Source: an uncultured Bacilli bacterium (GTDB lineage Bacteria; Bacillota_I; Bacilli_A; RF39; UBA660). From it: DNA of 40,754 nt. The DNA is taken from positions 1 through 40,754 of the forward strand of contig CAKOHV010000017.1 of the NCBI GenBank assembly GCA_934086145.1, read 5' to 3'. Below are positions 16,114 to 24,762 of this stretch, piece by piece (position 1 is the stretch's first letter; each line of letters starts with the position of its first letter). The notes beneath the pieces are model-generated. The model saw nothing but the letters and a program-made list of their open reading frames with translations. It was not told where the DNA came from and searched no databases. The position numbers and the translations under genes are program-made.

Positions 16114-18084
16114 ATGAAGAAAAAGCAAAAAGCTTCTACAGCTATGATTCCGTACTTAATATTGACTTTTGTAATAATTTGTGCCTTATTTGCATTAGAA
16201 GGTGGCAAACATGTTGAACATACATTAACCACTGGGGAATTGCTAGAAAAAATAGATGCAGAAGAAATAACTGAAATGACAATAACTCCTAAAAGTAGTG
16301 ATAATGTTTACTATATTGAAGGTAAGTTAGAGTCATACAAAGATAATGAGTCATTTAAAGCTAAAGTTATTTCTGAAGAAATAAGTAAAATAACTGATTA
16401 TGCAGAAGAAAATGACTTAAAAAAATATGAAACAAACAAAGATCCTGGATCAAATGATGTTTTATATGTCATCTTAAATGTCCTACCACTTGTTGTTCTT
16501 GTTGTTGTAGCATATGTAATGTTTACTAAATTAGCAGCTGGTAACAATAAATCAATGGACTTTGGACGTAGCCGTGCAAAATTAAGTGAAGATGGCGGTC
16601 AAGTTAGATTTACTGATGTAGCCGGTTTAAAAGAAGAAAAGGAAGAAGTAAAAGAATTAATTGACTTCTTAAAAAATCCTAAAAAGTTCCAAAAACTTGG
16701 AGCTAGAATTCCAAAAGGAGTTTTATTAGTTGGTCCTCCAGGAACAGGTAAAACTTTATTAGCGAAAGCCGTTGCTGGTGAAGCAAATGTTCCTTTCTAC
16801 TACATAAGTGGTTCTGACTTCGTTGAATTATTCGTTGGTGTCGGTGCATCACGTGTTAGAGATATGTTTAAACAAGCTAAACAAAGTGCTCCGTGTTTAA
16901 TCTTTATTGATGAAATTGATGCTGTTGGCCGTCAAAGAGGAACTGGTTTAGGCGGTGGTCATGATGAACGTGAACAAACCCTTAACCAATTATTAACTGA
17001 AATGGATGGTTTTGGTGCAAATGAAGGTATAATTATTATTGCCGCAACTAATAGACCAGACGTTTTGGACCCAGCCTTATTAAGACCAGGTCGTTTCGAT
17101 AGACAAGTTACTGTAAGTTTACCTGATGCTAAAGAACGTGAAGAAATTCTTGAAGTTCATGCTAAAAATAAAATTTTTGCTGACGAAGTAAACTTATCAA
17201 ATGTTAGTCAAAGAACACCAGGCTTTAGTGGCGCTGATCTAGAAAATTTACTTAACGAAGCTGCTTTGCTTGCTGTTAGAAGAGAAAAAGACAAAATAAC
17301 TATGGATGAAATTGATGAAGCAACTGATCGTGTAATATTAGGCCCAGCTAAAACAAGTCGAAGAATAACTGAAAAAGAAAAACGTTTAGTAGCTATCCAT
17401 GAAGCTGGACACGCTGTTATCGGTTTAAAATTAACTGATGCTCAAGAAGTTCATAAAATAACTATTATCCCAAGAGGTATGGCTGGTGGCTATACAATGA
17501 TGCTTCCAAAAGAAGAAAAAATGGGTATAATGACCAAAGACGAACTAATTTCTCAAATAACAGGCTTATTAGGTGGCCGTGCTAGTGAAGAAACTTTCCT
17601 TGGCGAAATAACTACTGGTGCATCTGATGACTTCAAAAAAGCAACTAGAATTGCTAGATCAATGGTTACTGAATATGGTATGAGTGATCTTGGACCAATA
17701 CAATTAGAAGAGAAGAGCGAAGGCGTTTTCTTAGGAAGAGACTATGCTAAATCAAGAGATTTCTCCGACCAAGTTGCTTTAGAAATTGATAAAGAAGTTA
17801 GCAAAATACTTGAAGAATGCTATAAAAATGCGAAAAAGCTTTTATCTAAACATGAAACTTTAGTCCTATTAATAGCTGATGCTTTAATGAAATATGAAAC
17901 ATTGACTAAAGAACAAATTGCTGCTTTAGTAGAAACTGGCGACATTAATGGCGCTAAAGAGAACGTAAGTGAAAACGAACCAACTCTTTTAAAATTAAAA
18001 GAACAAGCTAAAGAAAAAGGAATTAAAGGATACTCAAAAATGAGTAGAGAAGAACTAGAAGAAGCTCTAAAAACTGAAGAATAA
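16114..18084 (+). CDS. ftsH: ATP-dependent membrane zinc protease FtsH
   Basis: FtsH is a membrane-anchored hexameric AAA+ protease that removes damaged membrane proteins and short-lived regulators. Two membrane segments flank an outside domain (TM1 about 11-29, TM2 about 114-136). Walker A is GPPGTGKT (207-214), Walker B FIDEID, and the second region of homology contains ATNRPDVLDPALLRPGRFD. The zinc site HEAGH is 429-433; its third ligand lies in the ASDDFKKAT segment. The last 34 residues (623-656) are unusual: LKEQAKEKGIKGYSKM followed by REELEEAL resembles a Rho_N/SAP-type helix-extended-loop-helix, not a normal FtsH tail. AAAGGAGA precedes the ATG. It is the last gene of a probable prfB-tilS-ftsH unit. 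Confidence 0.96.
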   Translation: MKKKQKASTAMIPYLILTFVIICALFALEGGKHVEHTLTTGELLEKIDAEEITEMTITPKSSDNVYYIEGKLESYKDNESFKAKVISEEISKITDYAEENDLKKYETNKDPGSNDVLYVILNVLPLVVLVVVAYVMFTKLAAGNNKSMDFGRSRAKLSEDGGQVRFTDVAGLKEEKEEVKELIDFLKNPKKFQKLGARIPKGVLLVGPPGTGKTLLAKAVAGEANVPFYYISGSDFVELFVGVGASRVRDMFKQAKQSAPCLIFIDEIDAVGRQRGTGLGGGHDEREQTLNQLLTEMDGFGANEGIIIIAATNRPDVLDPALLRPGRFDRQVTVSLPDAKEREEILEVHAKNKIFADEVNLSNVSQRTPGFSGADLENLLNEAALLAVRREKDKITMDEIDEATDRVILGPAKTSRRITEKEKRLVAIHEAGHAVIGLKLTDAQEVHKITIIPRGMAGGYTMMLPKEEKMGIMTKDELISQITGLLGGRASEETFLGEITTGASDDFKKATRIARSMVTEYGMSDLGPIQLEEKSEGVFLGRDYAKSRDFSDQVALEIDKEVSKILEECYKNAKKLLSKHETLVLLIADALMKYETLTKEQIAALVETGDINGAKENVSENEPTLLKLKEQAKEKGIKGYSKMSREELEEALKTEE

Positions 18085-18088
18085 TTAC

Positions 18089-18130
18089 ATAGGAACTATC
18101 GTGGATAGTTCCTATTTTATTTTTTATTTT
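18089..18130 (+). terminator. Terminator after ftsH
   Basis: A 12-bp perfect stem (18089-18100 with 18104-18115), a 3-base loop and a long T-rich tail. Confidence 0.85.
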
Positions 18131-18206
18131 TTTAAATTTTGTGACATTTGACATTATATATGATAAAATTAACTAAGTGAATATATCATGAAAAGGTGGT
18201 ACACAT

Positions 18207-18992
18207 ATGGCAAAAGTAATTTCACTTGTTAACCAAAAAGGTGGTGTTGGAAAAACCACAACAAGTATAAATTTAGCAGCAGCATTAGGAAAAGAACATA
18301 AAAAAACATTATTAATAGATTTAGATCCTCAAGGCAATGCTTCCACAGGATTGGGCTATAATAATGGAGATTTCAAAAATGATATCTATAGCGTATTAAT
18401 TGGTGAGTGCGCAATCGAAGAGGCAATTATTAAAACCAAATTCAAAAACTTATCTTTAATACCATCAACTATTAATTTAGCCGGTGTAGATGTTGAATTT
18501 GTTAAAAACATGCTAGAAGATTCAAATTTTAGACAAAATGAACAACTACGTCAAGCTCTTGAACCGATTCAAGATAAATTTGAATACATAATAATAGATT
18601 GTCAACCATCATTGGGTATTTCAACGATGAATGCTTTAGTAGCTAGTAATTCGGTAATAATTCCTGTTCAGTGCGAATTCTTTGCCCTTGAAGGAATAAC
18701 TCAGCTATTAAATTCCATAATAATGGTTCAATCTAATTTAAATCCTGATCTTCGAATTGAAGGCGTTTTATTAACTATGTTAGATGGTCGAACTAATATT
18801 GGATTAGAAGTAATTGAAGAAGTAAGAAAATACTTTAAAAATAAAGTCTTCAACACAATTATTCCACGCTTAGTAAGATTAGTAGAAGCACCAAGTCATG
18901 GCAAACCTATTAGTGACTATGATCCTACTAGTAGGGCAACCTTAGCATATCAAAACTTAGCAAAGGAAGTGATCAGTAGAAATGGAAACTAA
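18207..18992 (+). CDS. parA: Chromosome-partitioning ATPase ParA (Soj)
   Basis: ParA/Soj is a Walker-type ATPase that binds DNA non-specifically and works with ParB to segregate the origin and control initiation. The deviant Walker A motif is KGGVGKTTT (11-19) with the signature lysine K11 and K16. Walker A' is LLIDLDPQGNAS and Walker B is IIIDCQPS. Length is 261 residues, normal for chromosomal Soj. AAAGGTGG stands before ATG 18207. The parB start overlaps its end by 11 bases. A TTGACA at 18148-18153 lies upstream, but no -10 box has the right spacing. Confidence 0.93.
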   Translation: MAKVISLVNQKGGVGKTTTSINLAAALGKEHKKTLLIDLDPQGNASTGLGYNNGDFKNDIYSVLIGECAIEEAIIKTKFKNLSLIPSTINLAGVDVEFVKNMLEDSNFRQNEQLRQALEPIQDKFEYIIIDCQPSLGISTMNALVASNSVIIPVQCEFFALEGITQLLNSIIMVQSNLNPDLRIEGVLLTMLDGRTNIGLEVIEEVRKYFKNKVFNTIIPRLVRLVEAPSHGKPISDYDPTSRATLAYQNLAKEVISRNGN

Positions 18993-19872
18993 GAGAAAAG
19001 CTTTAGGTAAAGGATTGGAACAATTATTTTCAAATGAAAGAATCGATTTTGAAAATTTTGAAAATGAAATTGTTAAGGAAACCAAAGCAAGTGATATTGT
19101 TGAACTTCCTTTAACTGAAATAAGAAGCAATCCTTATCAACCACGTGAACATTTTGATGAAAAATCACTTGAAGAATTTGCTGAAAGTGTTAGAGAACAT
19201 GGCATAATTCAACCAATTATTGTTAAAAAAAGCATCAAAGGCTACGAATTAATAGCTGGCGAAAGGCGTGTTCGTGCCTCAAAAATGGCTGGTAAAGAAA
19301 CAATTCCATCCATTATTAGAGACTTTGATGACGATGAAATGATGGAAATAGCTCTTATTGAAAATATTCAAAGAGAAAATTTAAATCCATTAGAAGAAGC
19401 AGAAGCTTTTGAAAAAATAATCAAAAAGAATAATTTAACGCAAGAAGAAGCTTCTAAGAAGTTTGGCAAAAGTAGGAGTTATATAACTAATATTTTAGGT
19501 CTTTTAAAATTACCAGAGAAAACTAAATCTTATGTTAGTGATGGTAAAATTACGATGGGCCACGCTAGAGTCTTGAGTAAATTGTCTGATGAAGAACTTA
19601 TTGATTCTTTAGCTGAAAAAATTATTGAAGAAGGATTAAGCGTAAGAGATATTGAAAAATTAACTAGTATGGCAGAAGTTCCTAAAACAAATAAAATAAA
19701 AAAACAGAATAATATTTTTAGTGCTAAATATAGTATTTATGAAAGTATTATGCGTGAAAGAATCGGCACTAAAATAAAAATTAAAAATCGTAAAATTGAA
19801 ATTCCTTTCGATTCTGATTCTGATTTGGACAGAATTGTTGAGATACTTGGTATAAATATAGAAGGTGAATAA
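18982..19872 (+). CDS. parB: Chromosome-partitioning protein ParB (Spo0J)
   Basis: ParB binds parS sites, spreads as a CTP-dependent clamp and recruits ParA and SMC. The N-terminal nuclease-like/CTP domain shows NPYQPREHF, GIIQPIIV and GERRVRASK; ENIQRENLNPLEEAEAF is also conserved. The central helix-turn-helix is around LTQEEASKKFGKSRSYITNI, and the C-terminus is a dimerisation domain with charged residues. It is 296 residues long. ATG 18982 lies inside the end of parA, and its stop overlaps the next gene by one base, so the operon is tightly coupled. I found no good parS site in the window. Confidence 0.93.
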   Translation: METKRKALGKGLEQLFSNERIDFENFENEIVKETKASDIVELPLTEIRSNPYQPREHFDEKSLEEFAESVREHGIIQPIIVKKSIKGYELIAGERRVRASKMAGKETIPSIIRDFDDDEMMEIALIENIQRENLNPLEEAEAFEKIIKKNNLTQEEASKKFGKSRSYITNILGLLKLPEKTKSYVSDGKITMGHARVLSKLSDEELIDSLAEKIIEEGLSVRDIEKLTSMAEVPKTNKIKKQNNIFSAKYSIYESIMRERIGTKIKIKNRKIEIPFDSDSDLDRIVEILGINIEGE

Positions 19873-20690
19873 TGAAAGATATTATAAAAATTATTCTTAA
19901 TATTATAACCAAAAAGGAAGTATATGGTGTCGTTCTTACTTTGGCAATATCTTATTTCATTTATCAAACAATCGTTGTCATCTTAGAAGATGTCATTAAT
20001 AAAGGTAAAAACAAGTATGAACAAAAAAAGCGCTTAACAATCACAAAACTATTTAAAAATATCAGTAAATATATTATAGTAATAACTGCTTGCTTAGCAT
20101 TACTAAGCTTGTATGATATAAATATTAAAGGTATGTTAGCCGGAGTAGGAATTGCTGGTACCATAATAGGTTTGGCACTCCAAGATACTTTTAAAGATTT
20201 TATAGGTGGTATAAGTATAATTTTAGAAAACTATTTTATTGTTGGTGATATTGTAAAATATGGCGACTTTACCGGGGAAGTAATTGAGTTTGGCTTTAAA
20301 AGCACTAAAATAAAAAATGTTAATGGTGAAATTTTAATGCTTGCTAATCGTAATATTTATGAAATAATAAACTTGTCTCAAAGTTCACAACTAGTTCAAC
20401 TTAACTTATCAGCTGCTTACGAAGAAACCGTTGAAAATGTTGAAAAAGTAATCAAAAATTATATCTTGCCAGAAATTGAAAAGATTGAAAATGTCACAGC
20501 TAAAAGTGCTGCCTACCTTGGCATATCTGCTCTTGATTCTTCTGATGTTAAATATTTGATTCAATTTAAATGTGGCCGAGAAACGCAATGGCAAACCAAA
20601 AGAGATGCTTTAAGAATTATCAAAAATGAATTTGATAAACATAATATCAAAATACCATATCAACAATTGGAGGTTCATAATGGCGAATAA
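19872..20690 (+). CDS. Small-conductance mechanosensitive channel (MscS family)
   Basis: A 272-residue MscS-type membrane channel that releases solutes on hypo-osmotic shock. Three membrane segments are visible: about 16-38, 63-83 and the pore helix around 89-120, with the glycine/alanine-rich MLAGVGIAGTIIGLALQDTF typical of the MscS TM3. The segment FKDFIGGISIILENYFIVGD and the beta domain with GDFTGEVIEFGFKSTKIKN follow, then a cytosolic vestibule domain. ATG 19872 shares a base with the parB stop, and GAAGGTG is upstream. Location beside parAB is also seen in other Bacilli. Confidence 0.9.
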   Translation: MKDIIKIILNIITKKEVYGVVLTLAISYFIYQTIVVILEDVINKGKNKYEQKKRLTITKLFKNISKYIIVITACLALLSLYDINIKGMLAGVGIAGTIIGLALQDTFKDFIGGISIILENYFIVGDIVKYGDFTGEVIEFGFKSTKIKNVNGEILMLANRNIYEIINLSQSSQLVQLNLSAAYEETVENVEKVIKNYILPEIEKIENVTAKSAAYLGISALDSSDVKYLIQFKCGRETQWQTKRDALRIIKNEFDKHNIKIPYQQLEVHNGE

Positions 20691-20874
20691 TTATAAACTA
20701 AATGACATTGTTGTCATGAAAAAGCCTCACGCCTGTCAAACAAACGAATGGAAAATTACCAGAGTTGGAGTTGATATAAAAATAAAATGCCTCAATTGTA
20801 ATCGTGAAATAATGATGGATCGGTTAGAATTTGAAAAAAAGCTCAAAAAGATTATAGGTGATCATAATGAATAA
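20680..20874 (+). CDS. DUF951 family small protein (YyzM-like)
   Basis: A 64-residue protein of the DUF951 family, which usually lies near parB and ychF in Firmicutes and has no known function. The conserved features are DIVVMKKPHACQTNEWKI, VGVDIKIKCLNCNREIMM and a basic C-terminal helix. The two cysteines in CLNC plus the earlier Cys may bind a metal; the family often has CG at the first site, here it is CQ. ATG 20680 is supported by the strong GGAGG 6 bases upstream and lies inside the end of the MscS gene (11-base overlap). It overlaps the next gene by 8 bases. Confidence 0.88.
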   Translation: MANNYKLNDIVVMKKPHACQTNEWKITRVGVDIKIKCLNCNREIMMDRLEFEKKLKKIIGDHNE

Positions 20875-22399
20875 ACTAAAAGAAAAGATGACCTTAAATC
20901 CCGTAATGACGTTTTTAATTTTAATATTAGCAACAATCTTACTTAGTGGTTTTCTAAATTTAATAGGCTTTGAGGCCACATATAATAAAATAAACTTAAC
21001 AACCGAAGAATATACTGTTACTTCGGAAAGTGTTGAATCGTTGATGAGCCTTAGTGGCATAAAATACATTTATACATCAACTGTTTCAAACTTCACATCA
21101 TTTACTCCATTAAGCATGTTAATCGTTATCCTGATTGGCATTGGTATAATGGAAAAAAGTGGTTTTTTAAAAACCACCTTCACAATCTTAACTAAATTTT
21201 GTAAAAAAAATACAATAACATTTGGGTTAGTTCTTATAAGCATCTTTTTAAGTTTAGCTGGAGACCTTGGCTATGTAATAATGATTCCTCTTACCGCTTT
21301 ACTTTATGTATACGGAAGAAGAAATCCTATGCTAGGAATCGTTACTGTTTATGCCGCTTTAACTTGTGGCTCAGGCTTAAGTGTTTTCTTAACTGCTATG
21401 GATAGCGAAATGATGCGTTATACATTAGCTAATGCCCATTCAATCGATTCTAGTTATACTTTAGGAACTTTTGCTTTTATCTTCATAATGCTTATTTCAG
21501 TAATTATTTGTAGTATTGTTATTACTTTTATAAGTGAAAAGATAACAAGTCAAAAAATTGAAAAATATGAATATAAAGATGAAAAGAAAGAACTAAGACT
21601 AGGCAAAAGAGAATATCGTGGTTTGATATTTTCTCTAAGTGCTGGAACCTTATACTTACTAGTCTTTATTTATAATATTATTCCTGGTTTACCATTTTCA
21701 GGAAACTTATTAGACTATAGTCAAAACTTCTACATAGATAAACTATTTAGCTATGATTCTTTCTTCAGTAATGGTTTCGTCTTTATTGTTACTATCTTCT
21801 TTATTGTTTTAGGATTATTCTATGGAATTGGTGCTAAAACAATAAAAAATAATAATGATTTTTGTGAAGATTTAAACCATTCTTTAGATGGAATAGGTCG
21901 AACATTAATTTTAATTTTCTTAGGTTCAATTTTAGTTAATGTTTTTAAGAAAACTAATATCGGAGTAGTTTTAACTGCAAGTTTAGCTAACATTATTGGA
22001 ACGGGTAAAATTAGTGGCTTGTTATTAATAATAGTTCTTTTTATTATAACTGCCATATCAACAATTTTCTTAACCGGACCATCAGCAAGATGGGCTATCT
22101 TGTCATCAACAGTAATTCCTGCTTTTATGAATAATGGCTTAACACCAGAATTTGCTCAAGTAATTGCTCGTTTTGCTGAATGTATGACCATTGGTTTAAC
22201 GCCGTTGCTTGCCTACTTTACAATATATCTTGCCTATTTAGAAAAATATAACCAAGATGATCGACCAATAAGTCTATTTAGTACATTGCGCCATCAACTA
22301 ATTTATGGAGTATGTATTGGCTTGATTCTGCTAGCAATAGCTATCGGCTGGTACTTAATTGGTATTCCAATGGGTATTGGTGGAGCTGTAACAATATAA
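20867..22399 (+). CDS. AbgT-family transporter
   Basis: A 510-residue integral membrane protein with about 11 to 13 hydrophobic segments. It fits the AbgT/MtrF family, whose members import p-aminobenzoyl-glutamate (a folate breakdown product) or export sulfonamides. Family marks are VSNFTSFTPLSMLIVILIG, a GDLGYVIMIPL segment near the first hairpin and GPSARWAILSSTVIPAFM near the second, then GLTPLLAYFTIYL. I prefer ATG 20867, with AGGTGA 5 bases upstream, over GTG 20858. It is the last gene of the parA operon and ends directly in a terminator. Direction and substrate cannot be inferred safely. Confidence 0.85.
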   Translation: MNKLKEKMTLNPVMTFLILILATILLSGFLNLIGFEATYNKINLTTEEYTVTSESVESLMSLSGIKYIYTSTVSNFTSFTPLSMLIVILIGIGIMEKSGFLKTTFTILTKFCKKNTITFGLVLISIFLSLAGDLGYVIMIPLTALLYVYGRRNPMLGIVTVYAALTCGSGLSVFLTAMDSEMMRYTLANAHSIDSSYTLGTFAFIFIMLISVIICSIVITFISEKITSQKIEKYEYKDEKKELRLGKREYRGLIFSLSAGTLYLLVFIYNIIPGLPFSGNLLDYSQNFYIDKLFSYDSFFSNGFVFIVTIFFIVLGLFYGIGAKTIKNNNDFCEDLNHSLDGIGRTLILIFLGSILVNVFKKTNIGVVLTASLANIIGTGKISGLLLIIVLFIITAISTIFLTGPSARWAILSSTVIPAFMNNGLTPEFAQVIARFAECMTIGLTPLLAYFTIYLAYLEKYNQDDRPISLFSTLRHQLIYGVCIGLILLAIAIGWYLIGIPMGIGGAVTI

Positions 22400-22427
22400 A
22401 ACAATTGAATATTCAATTGTTTTTTTA
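22398..22427 (+). terminator. Terminator of the parAB-transporter operon
   Basis: A palindromic stem ACAATTGAA/TTCAATTGT (22401-22409 with 22412-22420) followed by seven T. It touches the transporter stop codon. Confidence 0.75.
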
Positions 22428-22456
22428 TATAATATGTAAGGAAATGAGGTGCGGTA

Positions 22457-23563
22457 ATGTCATTAAAAGCCGGAATAGTTGGCTTACCAAACGTTGGTAA
22501 ATCGACTTTATTTAATGCCATAACAAAGAAAAATATACTAGCTGCAAACTATCCGTTTGCTACTATCGAACCAAACGTTGGAGTGGTTACAGTTCCTGAT
22601 GAAAGATTAGATTTCTTAAATGAATTGTATCGTCCTAAAAATTTGGTTCCTACTACTTTTGAATTTACCGATATTGCTGGATTAGTAAAAGGTGCTTCAA
22701 ATGGTGAAGGATTAGGAAATAAATTCCTTTCTCATATCAGAGAAGTAGACGCAATCGTTGAAGTTGTCAGATGCTTTGAAGATCCTGAAATAACCCACGT
22801 TGAAGGTAAAATAGATCCTATTCGTGATATTGAAATAATAAATACCGAATTGATTTTAGCTGATTTGGAAATTGTTGATAATCGAATTAATAAAATTGAA
22901 AAAAAAGCTCAAACTACTAAAGATAAAGAAGCTATTTTAGAACTTAATACTTTACGTAAGATAAAAGAAAACTTAGAAAAAGGTACTTCAATAAGAAACA
23001 TATCTTTAAATGAAGATGAACTTAATATTATTAATAATTTTAATTTTATTACTCAAAAGAAAGTTATTTATATAGCTAATGTAAATGAAGAAGATGCTAT
23101 AATTGGTGAAAATGAATATACTAAGATGGTTGAGGAGTATGCTCAAAATGAAGGAGCATCAATTGTTGTTATGTGTGCCAAATTAGAAAGTGAATTATCA
23201 GAATTAAATAATGAAGAAAGAATAGCGTTTATGAATGATTTGGGCCTTAATAGTTCAGGACTAGATATGCTAATTAAAGCTACGTATAGCCTTCTTGGCT
23301 TAAAAACATTCTTTACTTCTGGTACTGACGAGTGTCGTGCTTGGACTTTCAAAAACGGCATGAAGGCTCCGGAATGTGCTGGAATAATTCATACAGATTT
23401 TCAAAAAGGCTTTATTAAAGCTGAAGTAATGTCTTATGATGATTTACATCAACTTGGTGATGAAAAGGCGGTTCAAGAAGCTGGAAAATTAAGACTTGAG
23501 GGTAAAGAATATGTAATGCAGGATGGAGATATTTGTTACTTTAGATTTAATGTAACAAAATAA
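22457..23563 (+). CDS. ychF: Redox-regulated ribosome-associated ATPase YchF (Obg family)
   Basis: YchF is an Obg-family P-loop protein that prefers ATP and binds ribosomes; it affects stress responses. G1 is GLPNVGKST (9-17), switch I NYPFATIEPNVGVV, G3 DIAGLVKGAS, with the variant NxxE-type G4 in place of NKxD seen in ANVNEED. The C-terminal TGS domain holds FTSGTDECRAWTF, HTDFQKGFIKAEV and the final DGDICYFRFNV. Length 368 is typical. GAGGTGCGG stands before ATG 22457. It is followed after five bases by a membrane-protein gene. Confidence 0.95.
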   Translation: MSLKAGIVGLPNVGKSTLFNAITKKNILAANYPFATIEPNVGVVTVPDERLDFLNELYRPKNLVPTTFEFTDIAGLVKGASNGEGLGNKFLSHIREVDAIVEVVRCFEDPEITHVEGKIDPIRDIEIINTELILADLEIVDNRINKIEKKAQTTKDKEAILELNTLRKIKENLEKGTSIRNISLNEDELNIINNFNFITQKKVIYIANVNEEDAIIGENEYTKMVEEYAQNEGASIVVMCAKLESELSELNNEERIAFMNDLGLNSSGLDMLIKATYSLLGLKTFFTSGTDECRAWTFKNGMKAPECAGIIHTDFQKGFIKAEVMSYDDLHQLGDEKAVQEAGKLRLEGKEYVMQDGDICYFRFNVTK

Positions 23564-23567
23564 AATA

Positions 23568-24323
23568 TTGCGAGAATTTTTTGTAAATGAGTATCCTCAT
23601 TTTTTATTTGTTCAGTTTGGTCTAATTCATAATATTTTTATCTCTATAGCCATAATTGGACTTATCCTAATCTATATTAATCGAAATAAAATTTCAAAGA
23701 TTCCTAAGGAAAAGTCAAAACGTTTTCTTAAAATATGTGCCATAATTATGTTAATAAATATGCTTATTTACACATTTGGTAATCTTTATTTTGGAAGCTT
23801 TGATTATAAAAAAGATTTGCCATTTCATTTATGCTTTATTGCTAATTATTTGTTTATGTATGGTATTCTTTTTGAAAACGAGTCAATTTTAAAAATAACG
23901 ATCTTTTTAAGTTTTATTGGACCTATACCTGCCATTTTATGGCCTGATTTAGTATCAACAATAGACAACTATAATTTTTGGCAATATGTAATCTCTCATC
24001 ATTTTTTCACCTGCATAAGCTTATTTTCTTATTATGCTTTAGGATATAAAGTGAAAAAAATAGATTATATTAAAACTTTCATTCTAACTAATGTTTTAAT
24101 GCTTGCTATGTATCCTTTCAACAAACTCTTTGATATGAATTACATATTTTCTACTAAAATACCAGATAATGTTTTAAGACTTTATCCATGGCTAAAATAT
24201 TTTCCACCAATGCTTACTTTAGAAGTAACTGGTTTATTAATTGCAGGCCTTGTTTATAAGTTTATAATTGTTAACAGGAACAACGAATTAAATGAATCTA
24301 ATAGTTCTAATAATAAAGACTAG
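23568..24323 (+). CDS. YwaF/TIGR02206-type integral membrane protein
   Basis: A 251-residue protein with about six to seven membrane segments and no known function. The conserved segment KDLPFHLCFIANYL matches the LPLHLC motif of the TIGR02206/YwaF family, and YVISHHFFTCI gives the conserved His in a later helix. The start is odd: the first usable codon is TTG 23568, five bases after the ychF stop, with no Shine-Dalgarno sequence, and the next in-frame ATG is about 60 codons in. Translation probably depends on ychF termination and re-initiation, or the start is non-canonical. It shares its transcript with ychF. Confidence 0.8.
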   Translation: MREFFVNEYPHFLFVQFGLIHNIFISIAIIGLILIYINRNKISKIPKEKSKRFLKICAIIMLINMLIYTFGNLYFGSFDYKKDLPFHLCFIANYLFMYGILFENESILKITIFLSFIGPIPAILWPDLVSTIDNYNFWQYVISHHFFTCISLFSYYALGYKVKKIDYIKTFILTNVLMLAMYPFNKLFDMNYIFSTKIPDNVLRLYPWLKYFPPMLTLEVTGLLIAGLVYKFIIVNRNNELNESNSSNNKD

Positions 24324-24338
24324 TAGATTCATTTTTTC
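24291..24338 (+). terminator. Terminator of the ychF unit
   Basis: A 10-bp stem AATGAATCTA/TAGATTCATT (24291-24300 with 24324-24333) around a 23-base loop, followed by TTTTT. The left arm lies in the coding end of the membrane-protein gene. Confidence 0.6.
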
Positions 24339-24364
24339 TATTTGTTTAGAAATATAAAATATTA

Positions 24365-24393
24365 TTTACATTCTCTACAATGAATGCTATAAT
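24365..24393 (+). promoter_or_regulatory. Promoter of the rpsF operon
   Basis: TTTACA (24365-24370) and TATAAT (24388-24393) with exactly 17 bp between them: the best housekeeping promoter in the window. The transcript should start near 24400. Confidence 0.85.
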
Positions 24394-24400
24394 ATGAAAC

Positions 24401-24458
24401 GAGTAAGAAATTTACTCCTTGCTTTATAATGTTATAAAGCCGAAAAGACCATAAGGAG
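24401..24458 (+). promoter_or_regulatory. Candidate S6:S18 autoregulatory leader RNA
   Basis: The leader can fold in two exclusive ways. One is a hairpin of GAGTAA/TTACTC (24401-24406 with 24412-24417). The other pairs CTCCTT (24415-24420) with the Shine-Dalgarno AAGGAG (24453-24458), stacked on an 8-bp hairpin GCTTTATA/TATAAAGC (24421-24428 with 24433-24440), with a 12-base 3' bulge beginning CCG at 24440-24442. A stem with a CCG-containing bulge before rpsF is the known S6:S18-binding leader, which copies the 16S rRNA site. Here it would also hide the ribosome binding site. The folds are seen by eye; regulation is inferred. Confidence 0.65.
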
Positions 24459-24466
24459 GTGTAACA

Positions 24467-24757
24467 ATGACTAAATACGAAATAATGTTTATCGTAAAAG
24501 CAACTATGGAAAGTGATCAAGTAAAAGCAACTGCTGAAGCAATGAAAAGTATTATCACTAGTGAAGGCGGCCGTGTTATTGATTTTAAAGAACTAGGTGA
24601 AAAAAAATTGGCTTATCCAATTAAAAAAGAAATTAACGGTTATTATTTTGTAATGCAAGTTGAAGCGAATAAAGATGTTGAAACTGAATTTAATCGTAAA
24701 GCTAGCATTGACGAAAATGTTCTAAGACATTTAATTATCAAATCAGATGAGGAGTAA
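24467..24757 (+). CDS. rpsF: 30S ribosomal protein S6
   Basis: S6 (96 residues) binds the central domain of 16S rRNA together with S18. It has the family's KYEIMFIVKATM start, the GGRVIDFKELGEKKLAYPIKK core and a C-terminus NVLRHLIIKSDE. The start ATG 24467 follows AAGGAGGTG, the strongest ribosome binding site in the window, which the leader may sequester. First gene of rpsF-ssb-rpsR. Confidence 0.97.
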   Translation: MTKYEIMFIVKATMESDQVKATAEAMKSIITSEGGRVIDFKELGEKKLAYPIKKEINGYYFVMQVEANKDVETEFNRKASIDENVLRHLIIKSDEE

Positions 24758-24762
24758 TATAG

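Noticed and set aside
18148..18170. Consensus TTGACA upstream of parA
   Set aside because: No -10 box is found 16 to 19 bp downstream; the nearby TATGAT and TAAAAT are too close. It may be chance in AT-rich DNA.
19136..19156. CACGTG core with partial similarity to a parS site, inside parB
   Set aside because: Only the six-base core and a few flanking bases fit the parS consensus, and the bases encode the conserved QPRE segment of ParB. A second CACGTG at about 16850 in ftsH fails in the same way.
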